DNA of 64,000 nucleotides, taken from contig OZ247499.1 of assembly GCA_965233625.1 (NCBI GenBank), positions 7,316,001 to 7,380,000 on the forward strand, written 5' to 3'. Source of the DNA: G965233625 sp965233625. Its GTDB lineage: Bacteria > Planctomycetota > Planctomycetia > Pirellulales > Pirellulaceae. Made by a program: the position numbers and the translations under genes. The notes beneath the pieces were generated by a model, which was not told the DNA's origin, made no database searches, and was given only the letters and a program-made list of their open reading frames with translations. Below, piece by piece: positions 17,601 to 27,526 of the stretch (the stretch's first letter is position 1; each line of letters starts with the position of its first letter).

Positions 17601-18560
17601 GTGGCAGAAGTTCAGACCGTCGCCAAAAAGATTATCGGCAACGTAGAGAAGGCGATTGTCGGCAAACGCCCGCAGCTGATTCTCTCGCTGGTTTCGTGGT
17701 TCTGTCAGGGGCACATTCTGCTGGAGGATGTTCCGGGTGTCGCCAAGACGATGCTCGCCCGCGCACTTGCGAAAAGCGTAGGGTGCACATTCAAACGCGT
17801 GCAGTGTACGCCCGACCTGTTGCCAACGGATGTCACGGGCGCCTCAATCTTTAATCAGAAGACGACGGAGTTTGAATTCCGGCCCGGGCCAGTATTCTCT
17901 CAACTGTTGCTGGCCGACGAGATCAACCGCGCAACGCCTCGCACACAGGCGTCGCTGTTGGAAGCGATGGCCGAAGCACGCGTGACGGTGGATGGTGTAA
18001 CGCACGAATTGCAGCCGCCGTTTCTGGTAATCGCCACGCAGAACCCGGTCGATCATGAAGGCACTTTCCCGTTGCCGGAAGCCCAGTTGGATCGCTTTCT
18101 CATGCGGTTCAGCCTCGGGTATCCGACGATGGAAGAAGAACTGAAGATGCTCGAAATGCTGCAGCATGCCCATCCGCTGGATAGCCTTCAGCCGGTGGCT
18201 TCGGCTGAGGAACTGATCGCCTGCCAGCAGGCGGTTCGCAGCGTCAAGGTAGATATGAAAGTGCGGCAGTACGTGCTGGAAATCGTCCATGGCACACGCA
18301 ACCACGAAGATCTTAGTCTGGGCGGCAGCCCACGCGCTTCGTTGGCATTATTCCGCACGTCGCAGGCGATGGCGGCCATCCGGGGCCGCGACTATGTGCA
18401 GCCCGATGATGTAAAACGCGTGGCGCCAGCCGTGATGACGCACCGCCTGATTCTTAAACCAGAAAGCCGCCTGCGCCGCGTGACGGCGGAATCGGTCGTC
18501 GAAGACGTGATGAACGATCAACGCGTGCCCGTCGCCGGCGATGAACTACGCCTGCAATAA
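17601..18560 (+). CDS. MoxR-family AAA+ ATPase
   Basis: A 319-residue protein starting at GTG 17601 with a good ribosome site (CAGGGAG). Motifs: HILLEDVPGVAKTMLA (P-loop with GVAKT instead of GxGKT, normal for MoxR), Walker B LLLADEINR (about 102-110), ATQNPVDHEGTFPLPEAQLDRF (sensor and arginine region), and GGSPRASLAL. MoxR proteins act as chaperones for von Willebrand A domain partners. The usual DUF58 and vWA genes do not follow; the next gene is a thioesterase. A vWA protein is encoded 13 kb away (31677), but no link is shown. Confidence 0.9.
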   Translation: MAEVQTVAKKIIGNVEKAIVGKRPQLILSLVSWFCQGHILLEDVPGVAKTMLARALAKSVGCTFKRVQCTPDLLPTDVTGASIFNQKTTEFEFRPGPVFSQLLLADEINRATPRTQASLLEAMAEARVTVDGVTHELQPPFLVIATQNPVDHEGTFPLPEAQLDRFLMRFSLGYPTMEEELKMLEMLQHAHPLDSLQPVASAEELIACQQAVRSVKVDMKVRQYVLEIVHGTRNHEDLSLGGSPRASLALFRTSQAMAAIRGRDYVQPDDVKRVAPAVMTHRLILKPESRLRRVTAESVVEDVMNDQRVPVAGDELRLQ

Positions 18561-18569
18561 AACTACGCT

Positions 18570-18959
18570 ATGCTGCTGACCCAACACGAAATCGAAGTCC
18601 GCGTCCGCTATCAGGAAACCGATGGTCAGGGACGCGTGTATCACGGGAACTATGTCACCTGGTTCGAAATGGCGCGGATCGAACTGCTGCGTGCTTCCGG
18701 CTACAGCTACAAGCAACTTGAACGCGAAGGCGTGTTCCTGGTAATCGCCGACCTAAGCGTGCAGTATTTTGCCGCAGTCGAATTTGACGATCTGGTGCAG
18801 ATCAAGGTGGCAACCGAGCGCAGTAAAGGCGTGCGGATCATCAACGTGTACGAAGTGCACCGGGACGAAACGCTGATCGCTACTGGCCGGACCGTCGCCG
18901 CCTGTGTCGATGCCACAGGTAAGGTCCGCCCGCTGCCCGAATGGCTACGGCTGCCCTAA
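18570..18959 (+). CDS. YbgC/FadM-like acyl-CoA thioesterase
   Basis: A 129-residue hotdog-fold 4HBT protein: RYQETDGQGRVYHGNYVTW with the catalytic Asp18 and YHxNY, then WFEMARIELLRASG. It covers the full domain and is probably cytosolic. It hydrolyses short or medium acyl-CoA in known relatives. It lies 9 bases after the moxR-type stop, hence likely co-transcribed. Whether this is a Tol-Pal-associated YbgC is unclear because tol genes are absent. Confidence 0.85.
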   Translation: MLLTQHEIEVRVRYQETDGQGRVYHGNYVTWFEMARIELLRASGYSYKQLEREGVFLVIADLSVQYFAAVEFDDLVQIKVATERSKGVRIINVYEVHRDETLIATGRTVAACVDATGKVRPLPEWLRLP

Positions 18960-18990
18960 CGGAAATCGCAAGTCTTAGCTGAAGTGGCAC

Positions 18991-19026
18991 AAAAAAAGAC
19001 GCTTGCCACAAATTGCAGCAAGCGTC
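18991..19026 (-). terminator. Rho-independent terminator of dnaK
   Basis: A 9-bp perfect stem (18998-19006 with 19018-19026) and, read on the minus strand, a run of seven T at 18997-18991. It lies 28 bases after the dnaK stop codon. Confidence 0.85.
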
Positions 19027-19053
19027 ATATAGGTGACTGGGTTATGTCACAAC

Positions 19054-20994
<1,941 letters not shown>

Positions 20995-21468
20995 CTTGGT
21001 TCTCCTTCAAGGGTGTAACCACCGTGCTAGTTGACGCTACAACCAGGCGCCACGTGGTTCCTATATATTTCTCCGCAGTTCCCTGCGTTGTTGAGAGTTT
21101 TCAAACCGCAGCAACGACAAGCGCCGCGGACGTGTTATCAAGTTGATATGGACCAAATGCAAAGACCGTGCCAGTAGTTGCATGAAGAATTTGTGTTGTC
21201 GTAAGTCTTACCACAGTAACATGTTGCGGCGATGTGTCTGGCTGCGAACTCTGGGAGGACGGCTCGTGCATGCAAACAGCCTGCCAAATTGGCCGATAGC
21301 GTCATGGTGGTTGAAACGCGTGGAATGCGGTGACTCTGCGGAAAATACGCAGGGGGCGGGCTGGCGATGGTTGCTGGCCCCGTTGGCGCTGATTACACTG
21401 CAACCGCATTATCTGGCTGCCGCTTGTTCGCACATCAATTCTGCACTTTTAACCCATCCGTAGGCAAA
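20995..21468. other. Divergent intergenic region between dnaK and pheA
   Basis: About 470 bases. A candidate frame at 21143-21463 is Cys/Trp-rich and unlike a real protein. I see no CIRCE inverted repeat and no clear heat-shock promoter. It presumably carries promoters for dnaK and pheA. Confidence 0.5.
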
Positions 21469-22584
21469 ATGGCGAAGAAAAAGAAGCCTGTGAAAAAGTC
21501 CTCTTCACGCAGGGCTACACCTGCCGCCATCCAGAAGAAGATCGAGAAGCTCGATCGTGATCTCGCCGATCTCATCGCGCAGCGCGGCGCGCTATCACAG
21601 CAGGCAGGTGAATTGCAGCTTGAAGCGGGGCAGCCCGTCTTCGATCCCGCCGCAGAAGCGGAAACGATCCGCCGGATTATCGCTGCCCACAAGGGCCCAT
21701 GTGACGAACACGCCGTGGCCGCCATTGCCCGTGAAGTTGTCAGCGGTTGCCGTCAACTGGTGCAACCGCTGCGTGTGGCCTATCTGGGGCCAGAGTACAG
21801 CTACAGTCATCTGGCTGCGATTGAGAAGTTTGGCCAGAGCGTGCATCTGGTAGGCGTCGGTTCGATTGCCACGGTGTTTGAAAAAGTGCTCCGGCACGAA
21901 GTGGATTACGGACTGGCGCCGATTGAAAACTCCACCGACGGCCGCGTGGTGGATACGCTCAGCATGTTCGCCCGCGTGCCGGCGCGGATCTGCGGCGAAG
22001 TGCAGTTGAAGATTCACCATTACCTGCTAGGACGCTGCCAGCACGACCAGGTCCGCGACGTATTCAGCAAGCCGCAAGCGTTATCGCAATGCCGGCAGTG
22101 GCTGGCCCGCAATCTGCCCGCCGCCCGCACCCGCGAAGTCGCAAGCACCGCTGCTGCCGCTCAACTGGCTGCCGAACGTGAAGGCGCCGCCGCGATTGCC
22201 AGCTATCAGGCCGGCGTGAACCACGGACTGGATGTCATCGCAGCCGACATTGAAGATAACTCCAACAACGTCACTCGCTTCGCCGTGATCGGCCACGAAC
22301 AGCCACGGGCAACACGCAAAGACAAGACGTCCATCATGTTTGAGATTCCGCATCAAGCTGGTTCCCTCGCCGATGCGCTCAACATCTTCAAACGCAGCAG
22401 CCTGAATCTGACGTGGATCGAATCCTTCCCGCAACACGATAGCGAAGAGAACGAGTACCTCTTCTTCGCTGAACTGGAAGGCAACGCCAGTACGCCAAGC
22501 ATCAAAAAGGCGCTCGACGCGTTGAAGCGGAAAACCGACCGGCTGGAAATTCTCGGTTCGTACGCCCGGACCGAACCGGTTTAG
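21469..22584 (+). CDS. pheA: Chorismate mutase-prephenate dehydratase (P-protein)
   Basis: A 371-residue protein from the ATG at 21469 (MAKKKKPVKK). Three parts: a basic tail and chorismate-mutase-like helices (residues about 18-95), the prephenate dehydratase domain with YLGPEYSYSHLA, PIENSTDGRV and DNSNNVTRFAVIG, and a C-terminal ACT domain (IMFEIPHQAGSLADAL) with ESFP where ESRP is usual. That Arg-to-Phe change is at the phenylalanine-binding ESRP motif and may alter feedback inhibition (inference). It catalyses the two steps from chorismate to phenylpyruvate. Confidence 0.9.
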   Translation: MAKKKKPVKKSSSRRATPAAIQKKIEKLDRDLADLIAQRGALSQQAGELQLEAGQPVFDPAAEAETIRRIIAAHKGPCDEHAVAAIAREVVSGCRQLVQPLRVAYLGPEYSYSHLAAIEKFGQSVHLVGVGSIATVFEKVLRHEVDYGLAPIENSTDGRVVDTLSMFARVPARICGEVQLKIHHYLLGRCQHDQVRDVFSKPQALSQCRQWLARNLPAARTREVASTAAAAQLAAEREGAAAIASYQAGVNHGLDVIAADIEDNSNNVTRFAVIGHEQPRATRKDKTSIMFEIPHQAGSLADALNIFKRSSLNLTWIESFPQHDSEENEYLFFAELEGNASTPSIKKALDALKRKTDRLEILGSYARTEPV

Positions 22585-22617
22585 CTTCCGCCCCGCGCTC
22601 GCGATGCGATCAATGCT

Positions 22618-23271
22618 TTAGAAAGTAACTGGCCGCCCCGGTTCCATTTCTCTTGGCGGCGCCGGGGGTGTCAGTTCTAAGGTTGGCACGGGCGTCGTGT
22701 GTGGGATGCCTGCCAGTTGCAGGAAGTTGGCAAGCAACGTGTAGCCTTGCGGCGTCAGCACGGACTCTGGATGAAACTGCACGCCGTGCAGCGGCAGCGT
22801 GCGATGCTGCATCGCCATGATGATGTTGTCGCAACGGGCTGTCACATGCCAGCAGTCTGGCAGCGTCTGCTCGTCAACGATCAGCGAGTGATAACGTCCT
22901 GCCTGCATCGGCGAAGCGATGTCGCGGAACACGCCGTCGCCTTCATGCACGATGTCGCTCGCCTGCCCGTGAACGGGGCGCGGTGCACGGACGATGTTGC
23001 CGCCGGTGGCTGCCGCCAGAATCTGATGGCCCAGGCAGACGCCCAGCGTGGGAATCTGGCCCTCAAGCTGTTGAACGATCTCTAAGGAATTGCCCGCTTC
23101 CGTTGGGGAACATGGACCAGGTGAAAGAACAATGGCCGCCGGCGCCAGTTTCCGCACCGCGGCTGTATCGATGGCGTCGTTACGCAGCACGACGGTGTCC
23201 TGCCCCAGACGCTTCAGGTAGCGTGCCAGGTTGTGGACGAAGCTGTCGTAGTTATCGATGAGCAGTATCAC
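22618..23271 (-). CDS. pabA: Aminodeoxychorismate/anthranilate synthase glutamine amidotransferase subunit
   Basis: A 217-residue class I glutamine amidotransferase. It begins IDNYDSFVHNLA; the nucleophile is Cys79 in GVCLGHQ, and His/Glu lie in VQFHPES. The start is GTG at 23271, overlapping the pabB stop by four bases (GTGA), so the subunits are translationally coupled. A Pro-rich tail of about 25 residues follows the domain. TrpG and PabA cannot be told apart from this subunit alone; the partner favours PabA. Confidence 0.85.
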   Translation of the reverse strand: MILLIDNYDSFVHNLARYLKRLGQDTVVLRNDAIDTAAVRKLAPAAIVLSPGPCSPTEAGNSLEIVQQLEGQIPTLGVCLGHQILAAATGGNIVRAPRPVHGQASDIVHEGDGVFRDIASPMQAGRYHSLIVDEQTLPDCWHVTARCDNIIMAMQHRTLPLHGVQFHPESVLTPQGYTLLANFLQLAGIPHTTPVPTLELTPPAPPREMEPGRPVTF

Positions 23272-24728
23272 GTTGGCGCCATCGCTTGTAGAAGCCCTTG
23301 TGCCTTGTGCCAGGTTTCTTCCAGTTCACGCTGCGGGTTGGACTGGGCCACAATGCCGCCGCCAACCGGGAATTGGCGCCAGCCGCGGCCACAGGTAATC
23401 GTACGGATCAGAATACTCAGATCCAGCCAGCCATCAAAACCCAGATAGCCCAGTGAACCACAATACGGGCCGCGGGCCGTTGGCTCTAATTCAGCAATGA
23501 TCTCCATCGCACGGACTTTGGGCGCCCCGGTGATGGATCCGCCCGGAAATGATGCAGCCACCAGATCAAGCGCCGTGGCGCCGGGTTCAAGCCGCCCCTG
23601 GATGACCGACACCAGATGCTGCACGTAACGGTAGGTTTCGATTTCGCAAAGTTGCGAGACATGCACGCTCTCTGCATCGCAGACGCGGGCCAGATCGTTT
23701 CGCAGCAGGTCTACGATCATCGTATTTTCCGAGCGGTCCTTCGCACTGCCACGTAGATCGTCACCTGCGAACAGATCAGCCACCGCATGTTTCTGCCGCG
23801 AACGCGTACCTTTGATCGGCCGTGCCTGCACCTGACGATCGAAGCAGCGTAGGAAGCGTTCGGGCGATGCGCTCACGATCTGAAAGTCGCCCGTATCCAG
23901 ATAAGCCGCAAACGGCGCCGGGTTGACCTGCCGCAAACGCAGGTACAGTTCCAGCGGGTTCTCTGGTTCGGGATAAAGCAGCCGGTGTGAAAGATTCACC
24001 TGGAAAATGTCGCCGGCGTGGATGTAGTCGATCGCTTGTTGAACCGCTTCCAGGTACGCCTCGGAACTAAAGTTGCTGGTCAACTGCGGCAGCACGCCGG
24101 TGTCAAACTGCGGCGCCAGTTGGCCGGCTTGCAGCGGCGATGCACTTGCCTCCCGCGCGCTGACGGGTTGTGGCGCCGCGTCTAACAGACGCTGCATCGC
24201 TTCGATCTTCTGCCTCGCGTTTTCTGCACGCTGTTGTGGCGAAGCGGCGGGCAAACCGTGAGAGATAATCCACGCCCGGTCCTGATGATGATCGATCGCG
24301 ATAATCGTATCGTAGATGCCCGCCGCAATCGCGGGCGCCTGAAATTCGTCAATGCGGCTGGGCTGAATACGCTCGAAGCTGCGATTCAGATCGTAGCCCA
24401 GCAGCATCACGGCGCCGCCCTGAAACGGCGGCAATTCCGGGTGATGCTCCGCCGCGAAGACCGCAAGCTGCTGTTGCAAAGGCGCCAGCCCAGCGGAGTC
24501 GCCAGCCGCTGAACACCGGAAGCTAAGCGGATTGGCGCCCAGGAACGAATAGCGGCTGAGCGCGGCAGCGCTGCTATCGCGGTCTTGCAGGTTGCAACTG
24601 GCGCTGTCGAGAAAAAAACAGTGCCGTTGCGACGCCAGCCGCTTGAAGATTTCGCTGACATCCGGCGCCGGAGTGATCTCAACCGCCAGCGGCAGGCATT
24701 CAAAAGTAGTAGGTTGCGCTGGACTCAT
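23268..24728 (-). CDS. pabB: Aminodeoxychorismate synthase component I
   Basis: A 486-residue protein from the ATG at 24728 (MSPAQPTTF); 26 further upstream residues are possible but have no family counterpart. Motifs: SASPERFLRC, PIKGTRSR, DLLRNDLARVCD, GSITGAPKVRAMEII and GPYCGSLGYLG. The Lys in PIKGT is the diagnostic residue of PabB, where anthranilate synthase has Ala. With the glutaminase partner it makes 4-amino-4-deoxychorismate for folate synthesis. Confidence 0.88.
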   Translation of the reverse strand: MSPAQPTTFECLPLAVEITPAPDVSEIFKRLASQRHCFFLDSASCNLQDRDSSAAALSRYSFLGANPLSFRCSAAGDSAGLAPLQQQLAVFAAEHHPELPPFQGGAVMLLGYDLNRSFERIQPSRIDEFQAPAIAAGIYDTIIAIDHHQDRAWIISHGLPAASPQQRAENARQKIEAMQRLLDAAPQPVSAREASASPLQAGQLAPQFDTGVLPQLTSNFSSEAYLEAVQQAIDYIHAGDIFQVNLSHRLLYPEPENPLELYLRLRQVNPAPFAAYLDTGDFQIVSASPERFLRCFDRQVQARPIKGTRSRQKHAVADLFAGDDLRGSAKDRSENTMIVDLLRNDLARVCDAESVHVSQLCEIETYRYVQHLVSVIQGRLEPGATALDLVAASFPGGSITGAPKVRAMEIIAELEPTARGPYCGSLGYLGFDGWLDLSILIRTITCGRGWRQFPVGGGIVAQSNPQRELEETWHKAQGLLQAMAPT

Positions 24729-24791
24729 GCCCCCGATTCTACGCCAGGCATCCACTGGCGGCGAGGTGTAATGCAAGCGCCAGAACGCAAC

Positions 24792-24821
24792 AAAGCCGCC
24801 AGACAATCGCCGGGCGGCTTT
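24792..24821 (-). terminator. Hairpin terminator after the EF-hand gene
   Basis: A 9-bp perfect stem AAAGCCGCC (24792-24800) with GGCGGCTTT (24813-24821). The arms end in short A/T runs on both strands. It is 46 bases after the stop of the EF-hand gene and before pabB. Confidence 0.55.
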
Positions 24822-24867
24822 GAGGTTGCTTCTGTTTTGCGTTAAACGCTTGTTGTGCGCTTAAGCA

Positions 24868-25329
24868 TTAAGCATCGGGGCGTTCTGGACGGTCGCCGCG
24901 TGGGCGGTCGCCTTCAGGACGATCACCGCGTGGACGATCGCCACCGGGACGACGGAAACCGGGGCGGTCACCACCACCAGGGCGGCCCTGGCCGGGACGA
25001 CCTTCGGCGCCAGGACGGCGGCGGCCCGACATCATCTGACGGAGGCCTTCGATGGCGGCGTTGAGTTCTTTTTCGTCCAGCTTCTGATCTTTATCTTTGT
25101 CAAAACGCTCCATCAGCATTTTGGCCAATTGACCAGGCTGTGGGCGGCCGCCTTCACGCGGGCCGCGATCGCCACCTTCACGTGGACCACGATCGCGCGG
25201 GCCACCTTCGCGTGGAGCGCCGTCGCGTGGGCCACGCTGGCGGCCTTCACCTTCGCGTGGTTGCGCTGAAGCTTCGCCAGCTAGAAGACACACGGCCAGA
25301 GCGGTTGCAGCCAATCCGAGAATTCGCAT
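24868..25329 (-). CDS. Secreted EF-hand protein with Arg/Gly/Pro/Asp-rich repeats
   Basis: A 153-residue protein with a signal peptide (cleavage near GEASA-QP). Two low-complexity blocks flank one calcium-binding loop, DKDKDQKLDEKEL (about residues 76-88), with Asp at positions 1, 3, 5 and Glu at 12. Both blocks are short repeats of the form GPREGG, and in the C-terminus GDRPRGDRPE. Similar EF-hand proteins are frequent in planctomycetes; calcium binding at the cell surface is plausible. The repeats should make the gene prone to length variation. Confidence 0.7.
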   Translation of the reverse strand: MRILGLAATALAVCLLAGEASAQPREGEGRQRGPRDGAPREGGPRDRGPREGGDRGPREGGRPQPGQLAKMLMERFDKDKDQKLDEKELNAAIEGLRQMMSGRRRPGAEGRPGQGRPGGGDRPGFRRPGGDRPRGDRPEGDRPRGDRPERPDA

Positions 25330-25488
25330 TCTAAAAACCTTCCGGTAGGGAGACGGATCTGTCTCAGTTGAATAGGAACCCCGCCATTTGCAGATTTCGA
25401 GTTGTTCCTGCAGCGGACATTCAACAAACCCCGCTTTTCTGAAAAAGAATCGCGGAATCTGAAAAAATCTGAAACAAAATCCGGCGTG

Positions 25489-25992
25489 CTACGGCAGACG
25501 CGGTGGAATGCGGTCGCGTGGATAACGGCCGTCGTGAAACGGCGGCTGAGAGCCGCTGCGGTCGTTGAACGGCCCCGTTCCATAAGGCGTCAGATTCAGG
25601 TTCAGCGGAGCACCGCCACCTCCTCCACCACCGCCAAAACCGAAGCCACCATAAAGTGGAAGCTGCGGACCCCAGCCGGGATACGGCACGGAGTACGGAC
25701 GGTTGGGGAATCGCCATTCGCCATAAGGTGTAATGGGGGCGCCAACTTCATCCACCGTATGTAGATGGTCCGCCGAGGCGCCAACCTGCAGACTACTGCG
25801 GGTGCTGCGGTAGTAGCTCCGCCGGCCTGTTTCCGCCACCGCCATGGCGCGGGTCGGGCGGGCGAACTGATTTACCCGTCCGCGGGCGTCGTGCGTGTAA
25901 TAAGACGGCGCCGCGTTCCAGTCCGCCCGGCAGACGACTGCGATATTGCAGATGACCAGAGCGATCAGCGTGTAACGTAGTTTGTAAATCAT
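25489..25992 (-). CDS. Secreted Gly/Pro/Tyr-rich hypothetical protein
   Basis: A 167-residue protein with an N-terminal signal (LRYTLIALVICNIAVVCRA) and a mature part rich in Tyr, Pro and Gly, including a run of eight Gly. No family recognised. It may be a surface or envelope structural protein. It is upstream of the EF-hand gene on the same strand with a 159-base gap. Confidence 0.5.
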   Translation of the reverse strand: MIYKLRYTLIALVICNIAVVCRADWNAAPSYYTHDARGRVNQFARPTRAMAVAETGRRSYYRSTRSSLQVGASADHLHTVDEVGAPITPYGEWRFPNRPYSVPYPGWGPQLPLYGGFGFGGGGGGGGAPLNLNLTPYGTGPFNDRSGSQPPFHDGRYPRDRIPPRLP

Positions 25993-26084
25993 GGTGTTTC
26001 CGCCGCAGCTAATAAGAAAAGTTCCCTCCGTGGGTGGCTGACAACTGATTGCGTTTCTTGTGAGGTGAATGTTCGACTGCGTTT

Positions 26085-26537
26085 CTATTCCGTCCCAGGA
26101 CGCCGGACCATCAGAATCTGCTGCTCAACGTCCCATTCGTAGGTGTGGCCGTCGGGCAGTTCCGGCAGTTCAATGCGTTGTTCTTTGATGATCTTCTGCA
26201 TGAACTCTTCATGGCTTTGCGGGCCTTTACCGCCGCCGTGAAGCTGGGCGTAAAGGTTGACCGCGTGTGGAATCTGAATTTCGAAAACGACTTTTTCTTT
26301 GGCGTTGAACAAGGCCTTAGCCGGCGTGGCGACTGCCTTGGCGGTGAATTTGTCGTAGGAGTTGCCTTTCTTTCCTACGCCGACACCTGCCTTGACCACT
26401 TCTTCCGCAACAGGTGCGGCTGGCGCCGGGCTCTCGACCGGGGCGGGGTCGGATTGCACAACAACCGGGTTGCAACCGCTGGCGGCGATTGCGACGGCGG
26501 CCGTTAAAACGGCTGTTAAATTTGCGGCGGTTCTCAC
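26085..26537 (-). CDS. Hypothetical lipoprotein coupled to surE
   Basis: A 150-residue protein from the GTG at 26537, which overlaps the surE stop (GTGA) and has AGGAG eight bases upstream; this fits better than the ATG at 26585. The lipobox is AASGC (Cys22), then a Pro/Ala-rich linker and a small domain (GHTYEWDVEQQILMV near the end). Family unknown. Translation coupling to surE is clear from the overlap. Confidence 0.65.
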   Translation of the reverse strand: MRTAANLTAVLTAAVAIAASGCNPVVVQSDPAPVESPAPAAPVAEEVVKAGVGVGKKGNSYDKFTAKAVATPAKALFNAKEKVVFEIQIPHAVNLYAQLHGGGKGPQSHEEFMQKIIKEQRIELPELPDGHTYEWDVEQQILMVRRPGTE

Positions 26538-27325
26538 GCTGATTCTCCTGAATCTCCCGGCAGGCCGGGTTTTTGAAACGTCCATTCTTTCATTTCTTCC
26601 AGCACGTCATGCCGCGTCATGTCGTAATGCAATGGCGACAAGGTGATGAACCCTTTGGCAAGCTCCGTAAGGTCGGTCTCCTGGGAAGTTGGCTCCGGGG
26701 GAGGGTCGTTTGTGGCCCAGTAATACGTGCGGCCACGGGGATCTGTGCGGCTAATAAAGTGCTCTCCATACCGGTTGGTTCCCATCGGCACCACTTTGAC
26801 GCCCAGAGGGTTGCTGGTGGCGACGGTGGGAATGTTCAGGTTGTAGAGCTGAGGTCCGTCTTTCTTAGATGCTAGGATTTTGCGGATAATCTGGCCAGCA
26901 TATTGCGCTGCCGTGTCGTACTGTGCGTGCTCATCAAATTCAAGCGACACCGCCACGCTGGTGATGCCGAAAAAGGCGCCTTCGATCGCTGCCGCCACCG
27001 TGCCGGAATACAGCACATTGATGCCAGCGTTCAAACCGCCGTTTACGCCGCTGACGACCAGATCTGGCGGGCTGTCGAAAAACTCAAACACGCCAATCTT
27101 CACGCAGTCGGCAGGGGAGCCTTCCACCGCCCATCCTCGCTGGCGGTCGCCTTCAAATACTTCTTTGCAGACCAGGGGCTTCAAAAAGGTGATGGAATGT
27201 CCTACGCCGCTTTGTTCGGTTGCGGGGGCCACAACCGTGACGTCGCCCAGCTTCCGCAGTTCTGTTTCCAGCGCCGCGAGGCCGGGAGCGTAGATGCCAT
27301 CGTCGTTGGTGAGGAGAATTTTCAC
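26534..27325 (-). CDS. surE: 5'-nucleotidase SurE
   Basis: A 263-residue protein with the SurE metal site TNDDGIYAPG (Asn7, Asp8, Asp9), the conserved Ser in ATEQSGVGHS and VVSGVNGGLNAG. It dephosphorylates nucleoside monophosphates and is linked to stationary-phase survival in known bacteria. The usual pcm gene is absent; a lipoprotein gene is fused to its 3' end by overlap instead. Confidence 0.95.
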   Translation of the reverse strand: MKILLTNDDGIYAPGLAALETELRKLGDVTVVAPATEQSGVGHSITFLKPLVCKEVFEGDRQRGWAVEGSPADCVKIGVFEFFDSPPDLVVSGVNGGLNAGINVLYSGTVAAAIEGAFFGITSVAVSLEFDEHAQYDTAAQYAGQIIRKILASKKDGPQLYNLNIPTVATSNPLGVKVVPMGTNRYGEHFISRTDPRGRTYYWATNDPPPEPTSQETDLTELAKGFITLSPLHYDMTRHDVLEEMKEWTFQKPGLPGDSGESA

Positions 27326-27526
27326 GCGGGTCCGTCCAGTGACACAGGCGACTGAGGGGAATGCCGCCTGTGAGAAGTTTCAGTGTATTTCGAGATATCG
27401 CCACAGGGCGCCAAACCGCAGAATTCGTCAGAGGATTCCGGCGGATCACGGCGGTCTGTAACGGATTTGCGGGTGATTATAGCAGAGAAGCCAAAACCGC
27501 CAGCCCGCGACGCTGGAATAGCGTGA

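Noticed and set aside
20995..21140. CIRCE heat-shock element upstream of dnaK
   Set aside because: The TTAGCACTC-N9-GAGTGCTAA pattern is not present and no convincing sigma-32 promoter was found.
21143..21463. 106-residue frame before pheA
   Set aside because: Cys/Trp-rich random composition, no ribosome site, overlaps the region expected to hold the pheA promoter.
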